Notes: a model not told the origin generated them from the letters alone. A stretch of 24,909 nucleotides of DNA from Phycisphaerales bacterium UBA3158 (GCA_002364555.1 DEYM01000101.1:1-24909); one strand, 5' to 3'. Shown: positions 15,336-23,716, counted from the first letter of the stretch. Numbers and translations are program-made.

Positions 15336-16352
15336 ATGGCAGAAGAGAAGAACACCCTATTTGACCGACCCGGCGGATACGCCATGCCTTCTGGTGCAGC
15401 CGGGGTACACCGAGAGGTGGCGGCATCGAACGCCAAAATGATCCTTCCTGGAGATAGTGAATCCCCGTTTGTGGCCTCCTCAGAGGTCCCCAAACCACTA
15501 TTCGAGGCGATGGAACCAGATACCAGGGTCTACCTGGGCGACTGTCGAGAGGTGCTCGCCAATCTTCCTGATCGCGGCAAGGTCGATCTCGTATTCGCGG
15601 ATCCACCATTCAACTGGGATGTCCCCTACGACGAGTGGAAGGACGACATGTCCAGAGCCGAGTACGAACGGTTCACGTACGACTGGCTCGATGCGTGTAT
15701 CGATGTCCTGTCACCTACGGGCAGTCTGTGGGTCAACATCCCCGATGACACGGCAGCCGAAGTGGTCATGCATCTCAAGCGTCGAGGTCTGACCATGATC
15801 AACTGGTGTGTCTGGCATTTCCGTTTCGGCCAATGCCGCCACTCGTCATTCATCATGAGCAAGGTCCATGCGCTGTATTTCGTGAAGAATGCCGATGAGC
15901 GAACCTGGAATCCCGATGAAATCCTTGAACAGTCCGATCGAGCCAGTGTCTACAAGGACGCCAGAACGATGGCCAAGGACACCAACAAGGGCATGCGTGT
16001 CCCGATGGATGTCTGGTACGGCTCCTATCTGGGACGCATCCAGGGAAACAACAAGGAACGTCGGCACGGGCATCACAACCAGATTCCAGAGGCCTATCTG
16101 GAGCGGGTGATCCGATCCACCTCGAATCCAGGCGATCTGGTACTCGATCCATTTCTGGGAAGTGGAACGACTTCGACCGTCGCCAGAGCACTCGATCGTC
16201 GAAACATCGGCATCGAGTTCTCGGAGACCAACGCCAGAAGCGCCTGGGAACGAATCACATCCATAGGAATGGTCCGGAGTGGAACAACCGGCGGGAGCTC
16301 GGCCATTCAATCCAAGCGATCCCCCAAAGGCAAACCGAAAGCCAGCTCATGA
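15336..16352 (+). CDS. Site-specific DNA methyltransferase, beta class (probably N6-adenine)
   Basis: Predicted 338 residues from ATG 15336 (AAGGA five bases upstream); the frame back to GTG 15279 crosses the probable promoter. Catalytic motif IV, DPPF (89-92), comes before the AdoMet-binding motif I, DPFLGSGTT (271-279). That order defines the beta class, which includes CcrM and HinfI methylases. DPPF rather than SPPY favours N6-methyladenine over N4-methylcytosine. The middle (~110-260) should hold target recognition but does not reveal the site. No restriction endonuclease is adjacent, so it looks like a solitary methyltransferase with a regulatory or replication-linked role. The stop overlaps the phosphatase start (ATGA). 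Confidence 0.9.
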   Translation: MAEEKNTLFDRPGGYAMPSGAAGVHREVAASNAKMILPGDSESPFVASSEVPKPLFEAMEPDTRVYLGDCREVLANLPDRGKVDLVFADPPFNWDVPYDEWKDDMSRAEYERFTYDWLDACIDVLSPTGSLWVNIPDDTAAEVVMHLKRRGLTMINWCVWHFRFGQCRHSSFIMSKVHALYFVKNADERTWNPDEILEQSDRASVYKDARTMAKDTNKGMRVPMDVWYGSYLGRIQGNNKERRHGHHNQIPEAYLERVIRSTSNPGDLVLDPFLGSGTTSTVARALDRRNIGIEFSETNARSAWERITSIGMVRSGTTGGSSAIQSKRSPKGKPKASS

Positions 16353-17227
16353 GCGTCAATCTTCAGAATGCGGATGAAACCATCACGCTGTTCGAGAAGG
16401 CAGCGGCAGTCATTCTGGATGATCCCAAGCGGAAGGGTTCGATCGTTCGTCTGCCATCAGAGGGTCATCTGATCATCAGTGGAGACCTGCATGATCACCT
16501 CATCCATCTCGGGAAGATCCGTGGACTCGCCAACCTGGAATCAGGCACGCACCGACATGTCCTTCTGCAGGAGCTGATCCACGGCCCGAACCTCACGCAT
16601 GGCTGCGACCTCTCCTACCGAATGCTGGGGAAGGTGGCCGAGGAAATCCTGGCGTTTCCCGGTCAGGTCCATGTGGTGCTTGGAAACCACGAGCTTGCCC
16701 AGAGGACCCGGAGCGGTGTGAGCAAGGGTGGCGGCAACAACGTCGAACTCTTCAATGATGGACTTGGAATGGTCTTCGGAACGGAATGGACCCGGGTCGC
16801 CGATGCCATCGATCAGTTCATCGATGCGCTTCCACTCGCGGTGATCACGGAATCGGGGCTCTTCTGCAGCCACTCCCTTCCAGCGGTCAATGCCATGCCC
16901 CACTTCGATCCGAAGATCCTCGATCGGACGCCCGCCGATGCTGATCAGCGTGGACCTGCGGGATCCGCCTACCTGATGGTGTGGGGTCGCAAGTTCACAC
17001 AGGCGCATCTCGAGTCACTGGCCGAGGAGTGGAATGTCTCCATGTTCTGCGTCGGTCATGCCTGGGTCGAGATGGGTGTCGAGTCGAGCCTTCCCGGACT
17101 GGTCGCCATCAACAGCGATCATGAGAGGGGATCGATCATCTCCTGGGACCTCGCCAATGAACCGACCGTCGACGAACTCATGAGCCGTGCCCGGTATCTG
17201 CAGACCATCGGGAGTCCGCTGGTATGA
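16349..17227 (+). CDS. Calcineurin-like metallophosphoesterase
   Basis: Predicted 292 residues. Metal-ligand motifs appear in the right order: GDLHDH (45-50), GNHE (112-115), CSHSLP (173-178) and VGHAW (235-239). The central GDxxDRG motif of PPP-type protein phosphatases is not obvious; the equivalent stretch reads VLLQELIHG. Wrapping PPP-like features elsewhere (AFPGQVHVVLGNHEL) suggest a distant protein-phosphatase relative, but nucleotidase or diadenosine-tetraphosphatase activity is equally possible. It is coupled on both sides: its ATG shares four bases with the methyltransferase stop and its stop shares four bases with the tsaB start. The substrate is unknown. Confidence 0.85.
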   Translation: MSVNLQNADETITLFEKAAAVILDDPKRKGSIVRLPSEGHLIISGDLHDHLIHLGKIRGLANLESGTHRHVLLQELIHGPNLTHGCDLSYRMLGKVAEEILAFPGQVHVVLGNHELAQRTRSGVSKGGGNNVELFNDGLGMVFGTEWTRVADAIDQFIDALPLAVITESGLFCSHSLPAVNAMPHFDPKILDRTPADADQRGPAGSAYLMVWGRKFTQAHLESLAEEWNVSMFCVGHAWVEMGVESSLPGLVAINSDHERGSIISWDLANEPTVDELMSRARYLQTIGSPLV

Positions 17228-17901
17228 CATCCCCCGTCATCGCCATGGAGATATCCCAGCGAGATGGCGGTGTGGCCGTTCGTTGCCCAGACGGTTCCGT
17301 TCTGGTCGAGCGTCTGACATCGTCCACCCGACGCGGGGATGCGCTGATGCCTGCCGTGGAATCGATCTGCCGTCAGGCTGGAATCACCCCCGGAGATCTC
17401 GAGGGTATCGGTGTCTCAATCGGCCCCGGAGGATTCACGGGTCTTCGTATCGGAATCGCAGCGGCGAAGATGCTCAGCTGGTCCCTGGACATTCCACTCG
17501 TAGCCATGCAGACGGCTCTCCTGGCGGCGGAGACGGCTGAAGACCTCGATGGTCTGATGGCCGTGGTCCTGGCATCGAAGGATGACACCTGCTGGTTGAC
17601 TCTTGTGGAGGGCTCATCCGGTTCACGCTCGATCTCACAGGCGGGAACACTGGTGGATCCGGAGATGTTCCTGGCCACGATCCCCAGGGTGGATCATCTT
17701 CTTGTCGACGAACATCTGCCCGAGTCCATGGCCGGACACGGGCTGACGCCTCGAAGACCGGAATTCGATCCAGCGGTCCTGCTTGAAATGACCGAGAGGC
17801 GATTGGCTTCCGGCGAGACGCTGGACCCTCTGGAGTTGAGCCCCCTCTATCCAAGAGAGCCCGAAGCCGTCCGACTCTGGGATTCCAGGACCGGTAACTA
17901 A
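17224..17901 (+). CDS. tsaB: tRNA threonylcarbamoyladenosine biosynthesis protein TsaB
   Basis: Predicted 225 residues, the normal TsaB (YeaZ) length. The hallmark GPGGFTGLRIG is at 67-77, followed by helix AAKMLSWSLDIP. Near the C-terminus the family's LYPREPEA ending is present. TsaB is a non-catalytic member of the ASKHA fold that dimerises with TsaD. With TsaE it transfers the threonylcarbamoyl group to A37 of ANN-decoding tRNAs, making t6A in the cytoplasm. The N-terminal strand reads VIAMEIS, with Glu where Asp is usual. It is the third gene of a coupled operon with the methyltransferase and phosphatase; the ATGA overlap at 17224-17227 fixes the start. Confidence 0.92.
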   Translation: MTSPVIAMEISQRDGGVAVRCPDGSVLVERLTSSTRRGDALMPAVESICRQAGITPGDLEGIGVSIGPGGFTGLRIGIAAAKMLSWSLDIPLVAMQTALLAAETAEDLDGLMAVVLASKDDTCWLTLVEGSSGSRSISQAGTLVDPEMFLATIPRVDHLLVDEHLPESMAGHGLTPRRPEFDPAVLLEMTERRLASGETLDPLELSPLYPREPEAVRLWDSRTGN

Positions 17902-18187
17902 CGCATCGGAGCCTGGAAACACAACTCCTCATCGGATCCTCACCTCGGATCCCGTTTCTTTCATCGATTTGCCCAAGTCGTGCTGGAAGTGACAAAGTGG
18001 TGTGGAATCGAAGGTTCGAGCCATCTGGAGGCCCTCTGAGGCCTGTTTCATTCAAACAGTTCCCATTACTTCCGGGACTGGGCTGAACTGGCCCCCTTGA
18101 TTCGCCGATTGATGCTGTGTCCGGGGGAAACATCACCCGGCAGAGCAACAGAATCCTGCAGCAGCGGGCAAGAAAGGACTGATCAAG
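17902..18187 (+). other. 286-base spacer between tsaB and the receiver-GAF gene
   Basis: I see no convincing gene here. It holds several short potential stem-loops: AGGCC/GGCCT at 18029-18044 (six-base loop), GGGC/GCCC around 18080-18095, and CCGGG/CCCGG around 18121-18140. A direct repeat CGGATCC occurs near 17932-17952. AAAGGA lies about ten bases before ATG 18188. It probably contains the end of the tsaB transcript and the promoter and leader of the next gene. I could not match it to a known riboswitch. Confidence 0.5.
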
Positions 18188-19348
18188 ATGGAACCCCTCG
18201 AGCGACTTATTCAGGATGCAGTGACTGGCGAGATCAAGGCCGATCGCGCGTGTCTGCTGATCGTCGGACAGGATGATTCAAGCCGACACGTGATCGTGGA
18301 TCAGGTTGAATCAACGGGTCATGTCTGCCTTGTCACCGATTCCCTAGAGGAAGCTCGCGACATTCTCGAAGCCCACGATGCAGTAGATGCATTGATGATC
18401 GATGCCAACCATGGCGGGCGTGAAGCGATCCGTCTCATTCGTGAAGCCCAGAATAGAGTTCCCTGGATACGAGCCATGGTCTGGTCGGACCATCTCGATC
18501 CGATGCAGACCCTCGAAGCCATTCGAGAAGGCGCATCGGACTATCTGGTCATCCCGACGGACATCGACCGTATCAACACGCGGCTCGATCAGCTGCTTGA
18601 TAGAGTCAGATCCGCTCGTAACAACGAGAACCAGATGAACAATCTCATGGACACCTGCCGGGAGCTGACGGAATCCCGTGACGAAATGTCCGATCAGGTC
18701 GATGTTCTCTGCAACGACCTGGCCTCCGCCTATCGATCCATGAGGGATCAGATGTCCGACGCGGTCATCGTCAGCGAATTCAAGACACTGATCAGCCAGG
18801 AACTCGATGTCGAGGACATGCTCCGCACGTCACTTGAATACATGCTCCGCCGTGTTGGTCCGACGAATGCAGTCGTCTACCTCCCGGAGACTCCCGGTCG
18901 CTTCGGCATCGGGGCCTATGTCAACTACGACATGAACGATGGTGATCCGATGCCCGTCTACAAGGCGCTTGGTGAGGCCATGTGCTCCAGAATGCACACG
19001 GAGACGGAACTGGTCCGCTACGAGGATGGTGAAGCATGGGCTCGTTCCAAGTCACCGGACACCGAATCACTCACCAACATGGATCTGATCGCCTTCAGCT
19101 GTCGTCATAACGACGAGACCCTGGCCATCATCAGCTTCTTCCGTGACAAGGAGAATCCGTTCGATGATGAGACGGCTGGTCTTCTGGACAGTCTGCGATC
19201 CGTTCTCGGCGAACATCTTGGACGCATTGTCCGTATCCATAGACGTGGGAAGGCCGAATGGCCACGCGAGGACACGAACGAAAACCACAGCAACATCGAC
19301 TTCGACCAGTCCAACAACGATTCTGAATGGGGTGACCAGGCGGCCTGA
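18188..19348 (+). CDS. Degenerate receiver domain, coiled coil and GAF-like domain protein
   Basis: Predicted 386 residues. Residues ~20-140 follow the response-regulator receiver pattern: acidic pair Asp29-Asp30 after LLIVGQ, candidate phospho-acceptor Asp72 in LMIDANHGG, Ser100 in the switch position (VWSD), and DYLVIPTD where the invariant Lys of the usual KP motif is Ile122. Loss of that lysine suggests altered or absent phosphorylation. A coiled coil follows (~145-195). Then a GAF-like sensor domain runs ~197-350 (SQELDVEDMLRTSLEYML, AVVYLPE, AIISFFRDKENPF). The tail is acidic and hydrophilic. There is no DNA-binding or enzymatic output, so it may act through protein contacts. Signal and partner are unknown. 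Confidence 0.75.
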   Translation: MEPLERLIQDAVTGEIKADRACLLIVGQDDSSRHVIVDQVESTGHVCLVTDSLEEARDILEAHDAVDALMIDANHGGREAIRLIREAQNRVPWIRAMVWSDHLDPMQTLEAIREGASDYLVIPTDIDRINTRLDQLLDRVRSARNNENQMNNLMDTCRELTESRDEMSDQVDVLCNDLASAYRSMRDQMSDAVIVSEFKTLISQELDVEDMLRTSLEYMLRRVGPTNAVVYLPETPGRFGIGAYVNYDMNDGDPMPVYKALGEAMCSRMHTETELVRYEDGEAWARSKSPDTESLTNMDLIAFSCRHNDETLAIISFFRDKENPFDDETAGLLDSLRSVLGEHLGRIVRIHRRGKAEWPREDTNENHSNIDFDQSNNDSEWGDQAA

Positions 19349-19392
19349 TGAGGGAAGAGGCCGCCACTCACAGTTCATGATTTGGAGGGGAT

Positions 19393-19428
19393 CATCCGCT
19401 CGAGCGTGCTCGGGCGGATGTCACTTTT
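19393..19428 (+). terminator. Hairpin terminator between the convergent receiver-GAF gene and dnaE
   Basis: CATCCGC (19393-19399) pairs with GCGGATG (19414-19420). The stem continues inward through a T-G pair and CGAG/CTCG to a four-base loop, about 12 pairs in total. A weak T-run (19425-19428) follows four bases later on the plus strand. It lies in the 89-base gap between two convergent stops. On the minus strand there is no T-tract, so termination of dnaE there is less certain. Confidence 0.55.
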
Positions 19429-19437
19429 GGGATCGAT

Positions 19438-22400
19438 TCAACTGCGTCCGTAACGGCGTACCTTGCGAGGGGCAACGACGTTGCCGGGATCCCGACCCGA
19501 GAGGCGGATCCGATCCGATCCACCGAGCACACTCGTCAGATTCATGATGAGTTCATGCTTCGGGATGACCTTCAGATCGGTCTTCATGTGGATGGTCTTC
19601 TCAGGCCGTACAAGCCTGATCGACACCTTGGCAGGATGGGCTCCCTGGCTGGTCATCGCGCTGCCCGCCTGCTTGAGAATTCCAGCCGACATCTGGATCT
19701 TCTGCTCAATTCCGACCTCCCCGTCGTCGTGGATATCCAATTCGATGTGTTCAGTCAGGTAGCTGGGCGCATCCTCGGGCTTGAAGAGGCGCTCGACGAT
19801 CAACTGCTTGTCGCCGTTTCGTTCATCCATTCGAGCGGATGCGAGTACCACGGAGTTGGGTTGGACCAACGCGCCGTTGGCTGCAAAGGCTTCAGCGAAG
19901 ATGACCGCCTCGATGCTGCCCAGTCGATCCTGCAGTTCGATGACGGCCATACGGCTACCGGCGGATCGACCCTTGTTCACCGTGATGTTGCGTACATGGG
20001 AAATCAGTCCTGCAACGATCACCGGGCTTCCGGGACGAAGCAATTCGAGATCCGAGACGTTGATGGAAACGAATGGGCGGACAATGTCGGCATACTCGTC
20101 TATGGGATGCCCCGACACATGGAAGCCGAGCACCTCCCGCTCGTAGCCGAGCGTCTCGAGCCTGGACCAGCCGGGTATCGACGGAAGTGGCGAGATCTCG
20201 TTGGGCGACGCCTCTTCGGTGGCGGTATCAGGGGCGCCGAACAGACTACCCTGGCCCTGCTCCCGGTCACGCGCTTCGCGTTGACCGAACTTGAGAGCCG
20301 ATTCGAGTGCGGCGATCATCGGTGCCCTGCTGTCACCTCCATGCAGTGAATCCATCGCACCACTCTTGACCAGGGATTCCAGGGTCGCCCTGTTGACGGC
20401 TCTTGGTGGCACATTCGCACACAGGTCATGCAGTGAAGAGAACGTGTGTTCCTCCCTTGCCTTGATGATGGCTTCGATGGCCGATCGACCCACACCCTTG
20501 ATGGCTGACAGACCAAAGCGTATTCGTCCATGACAGGAGTCCTTGGGCTCGTCGGGATTGAATACGACCGTGAAGGTCGCATCCGATTCGTTGATGTCTG
20601 GTGGACAGACCTCGATACCGACGTGTGGAGACTCTTCCTGGTGATCCGGCCATCGAACATGGCGACACTCGTCGAGATACGGAGCCCAATCCTCGGTCTT
20701 CTTGGCCTGGGATTCGAACGTCAGAACCGCAGCCATGTACTGGACCGGGAAATAGGTCTTGAGATACGCGGTCTGGTAGGCGATGATCGCATAGCCGGTG
20801 GAGTGCGATTTGTTGAATCCATAGCCCGCGAATTTCAGGATGAGATCGAAGAGTCGTTCACCTTCGGCTTTCGACATCCCCTTCTCGACCGAACCCTCGA
20901 GGAACTTGGCCCGATTGGCGTCGATCACCGAATGCTTCTTCTTGCTGATGGCCTTGATGAGCGTGTAGGCGTCCCGAAGGGCCACACCACCGAGTTGGTG
21001 GACGATCTGCATGACCTGTTCCTGATAGACCATGATCCCGTAGGTCTCGCTGGTCAGCTCGTCGACGATGGGCTGCACCAACGGGACCTTGCTGGTTCCA
21101 TTCTTGCGGCCACAGTAGTCGTCGATGAGTTCCATCGGTCCTGGTCTGTACAACGCGTTGGCGGCGATCAGATCCTCGAGCCTGTCCGGCTTCATCTTCT
21201 GGAGAAGCTGTCGCATGCCACCGGATTCGAACTGGAACACCCCGGCGGTCTCACCACGTTTGAACAGATCGAATACAAGTTCATCCTTGAATTCGAGTCG
21301 ATCGAGATCGAGTGGATGATCCCCATCGCCGATTGTCCGTCCCACGCTTCGCCAGATCGATTCCTCGTCAAGCGTCTGACGAATGTGCTGTTTGGCCAGT
21401 TCGAGGGTCGAAAGCGTGCGGAGTCCCAGGAAATCCATCTTGAGCAGACCAACCTGCTCGCAGGTGGGTCCATCCCATTGCGTCACGACGTCATCGGAGC
21501 CCGAGGCCTTGCACAGCGGGACGATGTTGTCCAACGGCTGGGTCGCGACCACAACCCCTGCGGCATGCACACCGCTGTGCCTGGCATGATCCTCGAGTTG
21601 ATTGGCGGCATCGATGACGGACCTGGACGACGCATTCCCCTGGTATTCGCTCTTGAACTCGGATGACTTCTGGATGGACTCGTCGATGGTGATGTTGAGT
21701 TCACCAGGTACCAGATTGGCCAGCCTCTGACCCTCCTGGGGAAGCAGTCCATGGACTCTGGCGACATCCTTGATGGCGGCACGCGCCTTCAAACGACCGA
21801 AGGTGACGATCTGCGCGACATGTCCGTACTTGTCCCGCACATAGCGGATGACGTCGGCTCGTCCATCCTGACAGATGTCGATGTCGATATCCGGATATTC
21901 GCTTCGATCAGGATCCGTGAAACGCTCGAACAGAAGTCCATATCGAACAGGACATGCATTGGAGAGACCCAGGACGTAACCGACCATCGTTCCCACACCA
22001 CTGCCACGGGCGCTGGCGGGTATGCCGCGCTGCCTCGCCCAGTTGACGAAATCCCAGACGATCAGGAAGTAGGCGCTGATCTGCTTCGAGGAGAGAATTC
22101 CAAGTTCACGATCACAACGAGCCCGTATCTCCTCGGTGATGCCATCCGCTCCGTACCGCCAGATGAGGCCCGCTTCACACAGGTTCCTCAGGGCCTTGTC
22201 ACAGTCCGCTTCGAGCGTCTTCTGATCGACATCGTCGTCCTCATCGGCATTCCACGGGCTCAACTCGAACTGATCACACCACTTGTTGAACCACTCCGTG
22301 AGATCGGATCCGTCGTAGACGGGATCCTTGGTGGGCCCCGAGACTCTCACGACTGGTGCGTGATTGGCATCGAAGTCGATGTCGACATTGCAACGGTCGG

Positions 22401-23256
22401 CGATTCTCACCGTGTTGGCGACAGCTTCCGGCAGGTCCTGGAACAGCGACTGCATTTCCTCGGGGGACTTGAGATAGAGATCCCTGGGATAGATCAGCCG
22501 TGTCGTATCGTCCCGGGTTTTCCCCATGGAGATGCAGCAGAGCGTGTCGTGAGTCTCATGATCCTCGCTGTTGAGGAAGTGGACATCGTTGTCACAGACA
22601 AGGGGTAGATCCAACTCCTCCGCGAGACGGATCAGATGCGGATTGATCGAATCCTGGTCCGCGACGCCGATCCGCTGGAGTTCTATGTAGAAACACGGTT
22701 CACCGTCGTCGTTGGTTCCGAATGCCTCCTTGTGCCAGCGAGCCTCCGCGACAGCCGAGTCCCAATGCGATTCACTTCCGGTCTGCTCGTACTGGACGAG
22801 AAAGTAGGCGATGGAACTTCCAAGGTGACCGTTGATCGCGATCAGTCCGTTGCCCCAGTCCCGAAGCGTCTCCTGATCCATTCGAGGTCGGTGATAGAAA
22901 CCGTTTGCATAGGCATCCGAACTGAGTTTCAGCAGATTGCCCCAGCCCTCGTTGTTCTCGGCCAGAAGAACAAGGTGATAGCCACCATCCTTGCCTCCCG
23001 TCTTGGTCCGATTGCGACGATCGCCCGGGGCCACATAGGCTTCGATTCCGAGGATGGGCTTGATGCCCTCCGCCTTGGCCGCCCGGTAGAATTCAGCGCA
23101 TCCATAGAGATTGCCGTGGTCGGTGATCGCCACCGATGTCATACCAAGCTCACCAACCCGCTTCATGAGCGGACGAATACGGTTCCCCCCATCCAGAAGG
23201 GAGTATTCCGTATGCAGGTGTAGGTGGACGAATCCGTTGTCGGCTTCTTTGCTCAT
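19438..23256 (-). CDS. dnaE: DNA polymerase III alpha subunit
   Basis: Predicted 1272 residues from ATG 23256, where the family N-terminus (MSKEADNGFVHLHLHTEYSL) begins; the open frame to 23493 runs over the divergent neighbour's promoter. The N-terminal PHP domain keeps likely metal ligands His13, His15, Asp22, His47, Glu72, His94, Asp224 and His226, with His144 where Cys is usual. The polymerase site is YPDIDIDI (Asp456, 458, 460) and the KMDFLGL aspartate (Asp608). A helix-hairpin-helix (FGLSAIKGVGRSAIEAIIK) and an OB-fold (VIVAGLISHVRN, then VIELQDRLGSIEAVIF) follow. It is the catalytic subunit of the replicative polymerase. It is somewhat longer than the E. coli protein (1160), and no proofreading exonuclease gene is adjacent. 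Confidence 0.97.
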   Translation of the reverse strand: MSKEADNGFVHLHLHTEYSLLDGGNRIRPLMKRVGELGMTSVAITDHGNLYGCAEFYRAAKAEGIKPILGIEAYVAPGDRRNRTKTGGKDGGYHLVLLAENNEGWGNLLKLSSDAYANGFYHRPRMDQETLRDWGNGLIAINGHLGSSIAYFLVQYEQTGSESHWDSAVAEARWHKEAFGTNDDGEPCFYIELQRIGVADQDSINPHLIRLAEELDLPLVCDNDVHFLNSEDHETHDTLCCISMGKTRDDTTRLIYPRDLYLKSPEEMQSLFQDLPEAVANTVRIADRCNVDIDFDANHAPVVRVSGPTKDPVYDGSDLTEWFNKWCDQFELSPWNADEDDDVDQKTLEADCDKALRNLCEAGLIWRYGADGITEEIRARCDRELGILSSKQISAYFLIVWDFVNWARQRGIPASARGSGVGTMVGYVLGLSNACPVRYGLLFERFTDPDRSEYPDIDIDICQDGRADVIRYVRDKYGHVAQIVTFGRLKARAAIKDVARVHGLLPQEGQRLANLVPGELNITIDESIQKSSEFKSEYQGNASSRSVIDAANQLEDHARHSGVHAAGVVVATQPLDNIVPLCKASGSDDVVTQWDGPTCEQVGLLKMDFLGLRTLSTLELAKQHIRQTLDEESIWRSVGRTIGDGDHPLDLDRLEFKDELVFDLFKRGETAGVFQFESGGMRQLLQKMKPDRLEDLIAANALYRPGPMELIDDYCGRKNGTSKVPLVQPIVDELTSETYGIMVYQEQVMQIVHQLGGVALRDAYTLIKAISKKKHSVIDANRAKFLEGSVEKGMSKAEGERLFDLILKFAGYGFNKSHSTGYAIIAYQTAYLKTYFPVQYMAAVLTFESQAKKTEDWAPYLDECRHVRWPDHQEESPHVGIEVCPPDINESDATFTVVFNPDEPKDSCHGRIRFGLSAIKGVGRSAIEAIIKAREEHTFSSLHDLCANVPPRAVNRATLESLVKSGAMDSLHGGDSRAPMIAALESALKFGQREARDREQGQGSLFGAPDTATEEASPNEISPLPSIPGWSRLETLGYEREVLGFHVSGHPIDEYADIVRPFVSINVSDLELLRPGSPVIVAGLISHVRNITVNKGRSAGSRMAVIELQDRLGSIEAVIFAEAFAANGALVQPNSVVLASARMDERNGDKQLIVERLFKPEDAPSYLTEHIELDIHDDGEVGIEQKIQMSAGILKQAGSAMTSQGAHPAKVSIRLVRPEKTIHMKTDLKVIPKHELIMNLTSVLGGSDRIRLSGRDPGNVVAPRKVRRYGRS

Positions 23257-23287
23257 GGTCAATCCGGCATCCCGCTCAAGTCCACCG

Positions 23288-23315
23288 ATCATACAGGGCC
23301 ATGGAAGCCCGTCAC
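23288..23315 (-). promoter_or_regulatory. Putative dnaE promoter
   Basis: On the minus strand GTGACG (23315-23310, four of six matches to TTGACA) is followed after 16 bases by TATGAT (23293-23288). This is the best-spaced promoter-like pair in the window. The start would give a leader of about 25 bases before ATG 23256. Confidence 0.45.
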
Positions 23316-23355
23316 GCACCGATTCCGGATTGGGGTAAGTCCCTCGGTGGATGGG

Positions 23356-23361
23356 TATGAT
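23356..23361 (+). promoter_or_regulatory. Putative -10 element of the small membrane protein gene
   Basis: TATGAT ends six bases before ATG 23368, leaving no room for a Shine-Dalgarno; a leaderless transcript is implied if it is used. TTGGGG at 23330-23335 is a possible but over-distant (20-base) -35. Confidence 0.35.
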
Positions 23362-23367
23362 CTGTGG

Positions 23368-23697
23368 ATGAATGAAGCAAATCAGGATAACGGAGCCGGT
23401 ACTGGACCCGGCGGGTTTGGCGGCCCCAGGATCCGGTTCGTGAACCTCGGGGGCGATCGAATGGCCCAGGCATTCCAGATGGCTCAGGGACAACCCAATT
23501 GGGCCGTCCGGTTGGCGGTCCTCACATTCCTGCTGGTGGTCGGCATCCCGATTCTTCTGCTTCTGTTGATTGCCGGACTGGCGGCCTTCCTGGTGTTCAT
23601 GGTGCTGTCCGGCTTCAACTGGTTCCTGAATCTCTTTCAGGGCAGTTCGAGGCAGAACCAGGGAAGACGCAACGTCAAGGTCATCAATCGCAAGTAG
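23368..23697 (+). CDS. Small membrane protein of unknown function divergent from dnaE
   Basis: Predicted 109 residues from ATG 23368. The frame is open upstream to 23224, but that overlaps the dnaE start. The N-terminus is Gly/Asn/Gln-rich (NGAGTGPGGFGG). One unusually long hydrophobic stretch (~46-80, LAVLTFLLVVGIPILLLLLI and beyond) follows, able to form a helical hairpin or one long helix. A short basic tail (GRRNVKVINRK) is probably cytoplasmic. I recognise no family. It is divergent from dnaE with a 111-base spacer and converges on the aminotransferase gene with 19 bases between stops. Confidence 0.7.
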   Translation: MNEANQDNGAGTGPGGFGGPRIRFVNLGGDRMAQAFQMAQGQPNWAVRLAVLTFLLVVGIPILLLLLIAGLAAFLVFMVLSGFNWFLNLFQGSSRQNQGRRNVKVINRK

Positions 23698-23716
23698 ACG
23701 TCCTCACCGACGGGAC

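Noticed and set aside
15336..17901. Restriction-modification or phage-defence island
   Set aside because: No endonuclease, helicase or other effector adjoins the methyltransferase, and the partners are a phosphatase and the housekeeping gene tsaB; base composition matches the surroundings.
17902..18187. Possible cyclic-di-GMP or other known riboswitch upstream of the receiver-GAF gene
   Set aside because: GC-rich stem-loops are present but I could not find the conserved core bases of any riboswitch class I know.
20530..21666. 378-codon open frame antisense to dnaE
   Set aside because: It mirrors the dnaE codons on the opposite strand and has no recognisable domain; several similar antisense frames (5918-6589, 10503-11234, 12073-12822) are explained the same way.
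23257..23493. 79-codon N-terminal extension of dnaE
   Set aside because: The known DnaE N-terminus begins at the PHP strand just after ATG 23256, and the extension overlaps the divergent gene and its promoter.
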